From positions 1-7,622 of the forward strand of contig JAFYKU010000088.1 in NCBI GenBank assembly GCA_017537405.1: DNA of 7,622 nt. The letters run 5' to 3'. The notes below the pieces were generated by a model. The model saw only the letters and a program-made list of their open reading frames with translations. It had not been told where the DNA came from and searched no databases. The DNA is from Clostridia bacterium (GTDB taxonomy: Bacteria; Bacillota; Clostridia; Christensenellales; UBA1242). The translations under genes and the position numbers were made by a program. Positions 7,188 to 7,622 of this stretch are shown here, piece by piece (within the stretch, counting starts at the first letter, position 1; the number at the start of each line of letters is the position of its first letter).

Positions 7188-7200
7188 GTAAATCATTTAC
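7188..7200. repeat. 13-bp palindrome upstream of the first metallopeptidase-like gene
   Basis: GTAAATCATTTAC is a perfect inverted repeat with 6-bp arms around one central base. It lies between the terminator of the upstream gene and the -10 element at 7130-7138, about 50 bp upstream of that element. The position would suit an activator or other regulator site. The AT-rich background makes a chance origin possible. Confidence 0.3.
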
Positions 7201-7205
7201 ACTTT

Positions 7206-7233
7206 AAAAAAAACTCAACCGTTCACTGGCTAA
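7206..7233 (-). terminator. Intrinsic terminator after the repeat-protein gene
   Basis: On the minus strand TTAGCC, a 7-nt loop, and GGTTGA form a six-pair stem (two G-T pairs), followed by one G and a run of eight T. It lies 16 bp after the TAA stop of the partial gene at the right edge. It separates that gene from the metallopeptidase-like pair. The stem is short, so termination may be incomplete. Confidence 0.6.
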
Positions 7234-7249
7234 TTATTTTAACAAAAAT

Positions 7250-7622
7250 TTATAGCGTAATACCGCCGTCTTTTTCATCGTCTTTCGTTTTTTGTTTTAA
7301 TACTTTATTGGCGTCTTCTGGTTTGATTGTTACTCTTGTTTTCTTTTCTAATTTTTCTGCTGGTACTCCCGCCCCAATTAATCTTTGCTTTTGTTCTTCG
7401 GCGAATTTTGTTTTATTGTGTTTAAATCTTCCATATAAATTTGCTTCATCTTTATCATTACTCTTACCAGATGGCATCTTTCCATCATGTACTTTTACCC
7501 AATCTATCACATCCGACACAAGTTGTTCAATTTCTTCTTCTTGTGAAAGAAATACACTTGCCGGAACCCCTGCATCAATTAACCTTTGTTTTTGTTCTTC
7601 GGTGAGTTTTGTTTTGTTGTAT
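7250..7622 (-). CDS. C-terminal part of a tandem-repeat protein, helicase-associated-like repeats (5' end outside window)
   Basis: The frame is open from the right edge to a TAA at 7250-7252, giving 123 visible residues. A GTG at 7517-7519 could be read as a start, but the frame continues upstream with recognisable repeat sequence, so it is most likely internal. The visible part holds YNKTKLTEEQKQRLIDAGVP and, 67 residues later, HNKTKFAEEQKQRLIGAGVP. Between them is WVKVHDGKMPSGKSNDKDEA. The order (Trp, a GKxPS turn, an acidic DKDE, then an EEQKQRL helix) resembles the helicase-associated (HA) repeats found at the C-terminus of some bacterial helicases. The tail is lysine-rich and ends DGGITL. 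The helicase link is an inference from repeat shape only; the catalytic part, if any, lies outside the window. Confidence 0.7.
   Translation of the reverse strand, partial: YNKTKLTEEQKQRLIDAGVPASVFLSQEEEIEQLVSDVIDWVKVHDGKMPSGKSNDKDEANLYGRFKHNKTKFAEEQKQRLIGAGVPAEKLEKKTRVTIKPEDANKVLKQKTKDDEKDGGITL
7358..7622 (-). repeat. Tandem 201-bp coding repeat
   Basis: The segments 7358-7421 and 7559-7622 align without gaps at a spacing of exactly 201 bp. By hand comparison 52 of 64 positions match, and 40 of 46 in the 7376-7421 versus 7577-7622 part. The period equals 67 codons, so the repeat keeps the frame of the protein. The array continues beyond the right edge. Confidence 0.85.

Noticed and set aside
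7250..7519. Stand-alone 89-residue small protein starting at GTG 7519
   Set aside because: The frame continues upstream to the window edge with an earlier copy of the same repeat, so the GTG is an internal valine codon.

Overview
This window comes from a low-GC bacterial chromosome using the standard bacterial code. trpS and smpB stop at TGA, the other genes at TAA or TAG, and TGG encodes Trp, so this is not the mycoplasma code. The TrpS belongs to the streptococcal/clostridial-type clade (start region with DRPSGNLHIGHY), while the SmpB has a GWEVKS motif like the enterobacterial protein. I therefore do not assign a phylum. An uncultured, AT-rich, host-associated or Bacillota-like bacterium is a reasonable guess, not more. 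Every gene I can support lies on the minus strand, so transcription runs from right to left, and there is no gene-free stretch longer than 159 bases.

In transcription order: (1) 7250-7622 is the C-terminal end of a gene that enters from the right. It is built from tandem units of about 67 residues resembling helicase-associated repeats, and is followed by an intrinsic terminator (7206-7233). (2) 5513-7090 and 3969-5450 are two tandem paralogous proteins of 525 and 493 residues. Each has an HEFLH motif and a downstream NE(V/I)(V/I)TEYF motif, the layout of a gluzincin zinc metallopeptidase. Neither has a signal peptide or membrane segment. Each has its own promoter. I do not recognise the family, and they are the most interesting content of the window. 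(3) 2885-3901 is trpS, and its stop codon overlaps the start of smpB (2433-2888), so the two are translationally coupled. (4) 2-2377 is the N-terminal 792 codons of a large membrane protein: a CvpA-like four-helix membrane domain followed by a very long acidic helical region that runs off the left edge.

Two regulatory patterns stand out. The promoters of trpS and of the CvpA-like gene both place the -10 box exactly 6 nt before the ATG, with no Shine-Dalgarno sequence, which predicts leaderless mRNAs. The two metallopeptidase-like paralogs instead have leaders: the second has a near-consensus promoter and a clear Shine-Dalgarno site before a GTG start, and the first has an extended -10 element and a hairpin between a purine-rich tract and its ATG. 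The trpS-smpB block is visibly more GC-rich than its neighbours.
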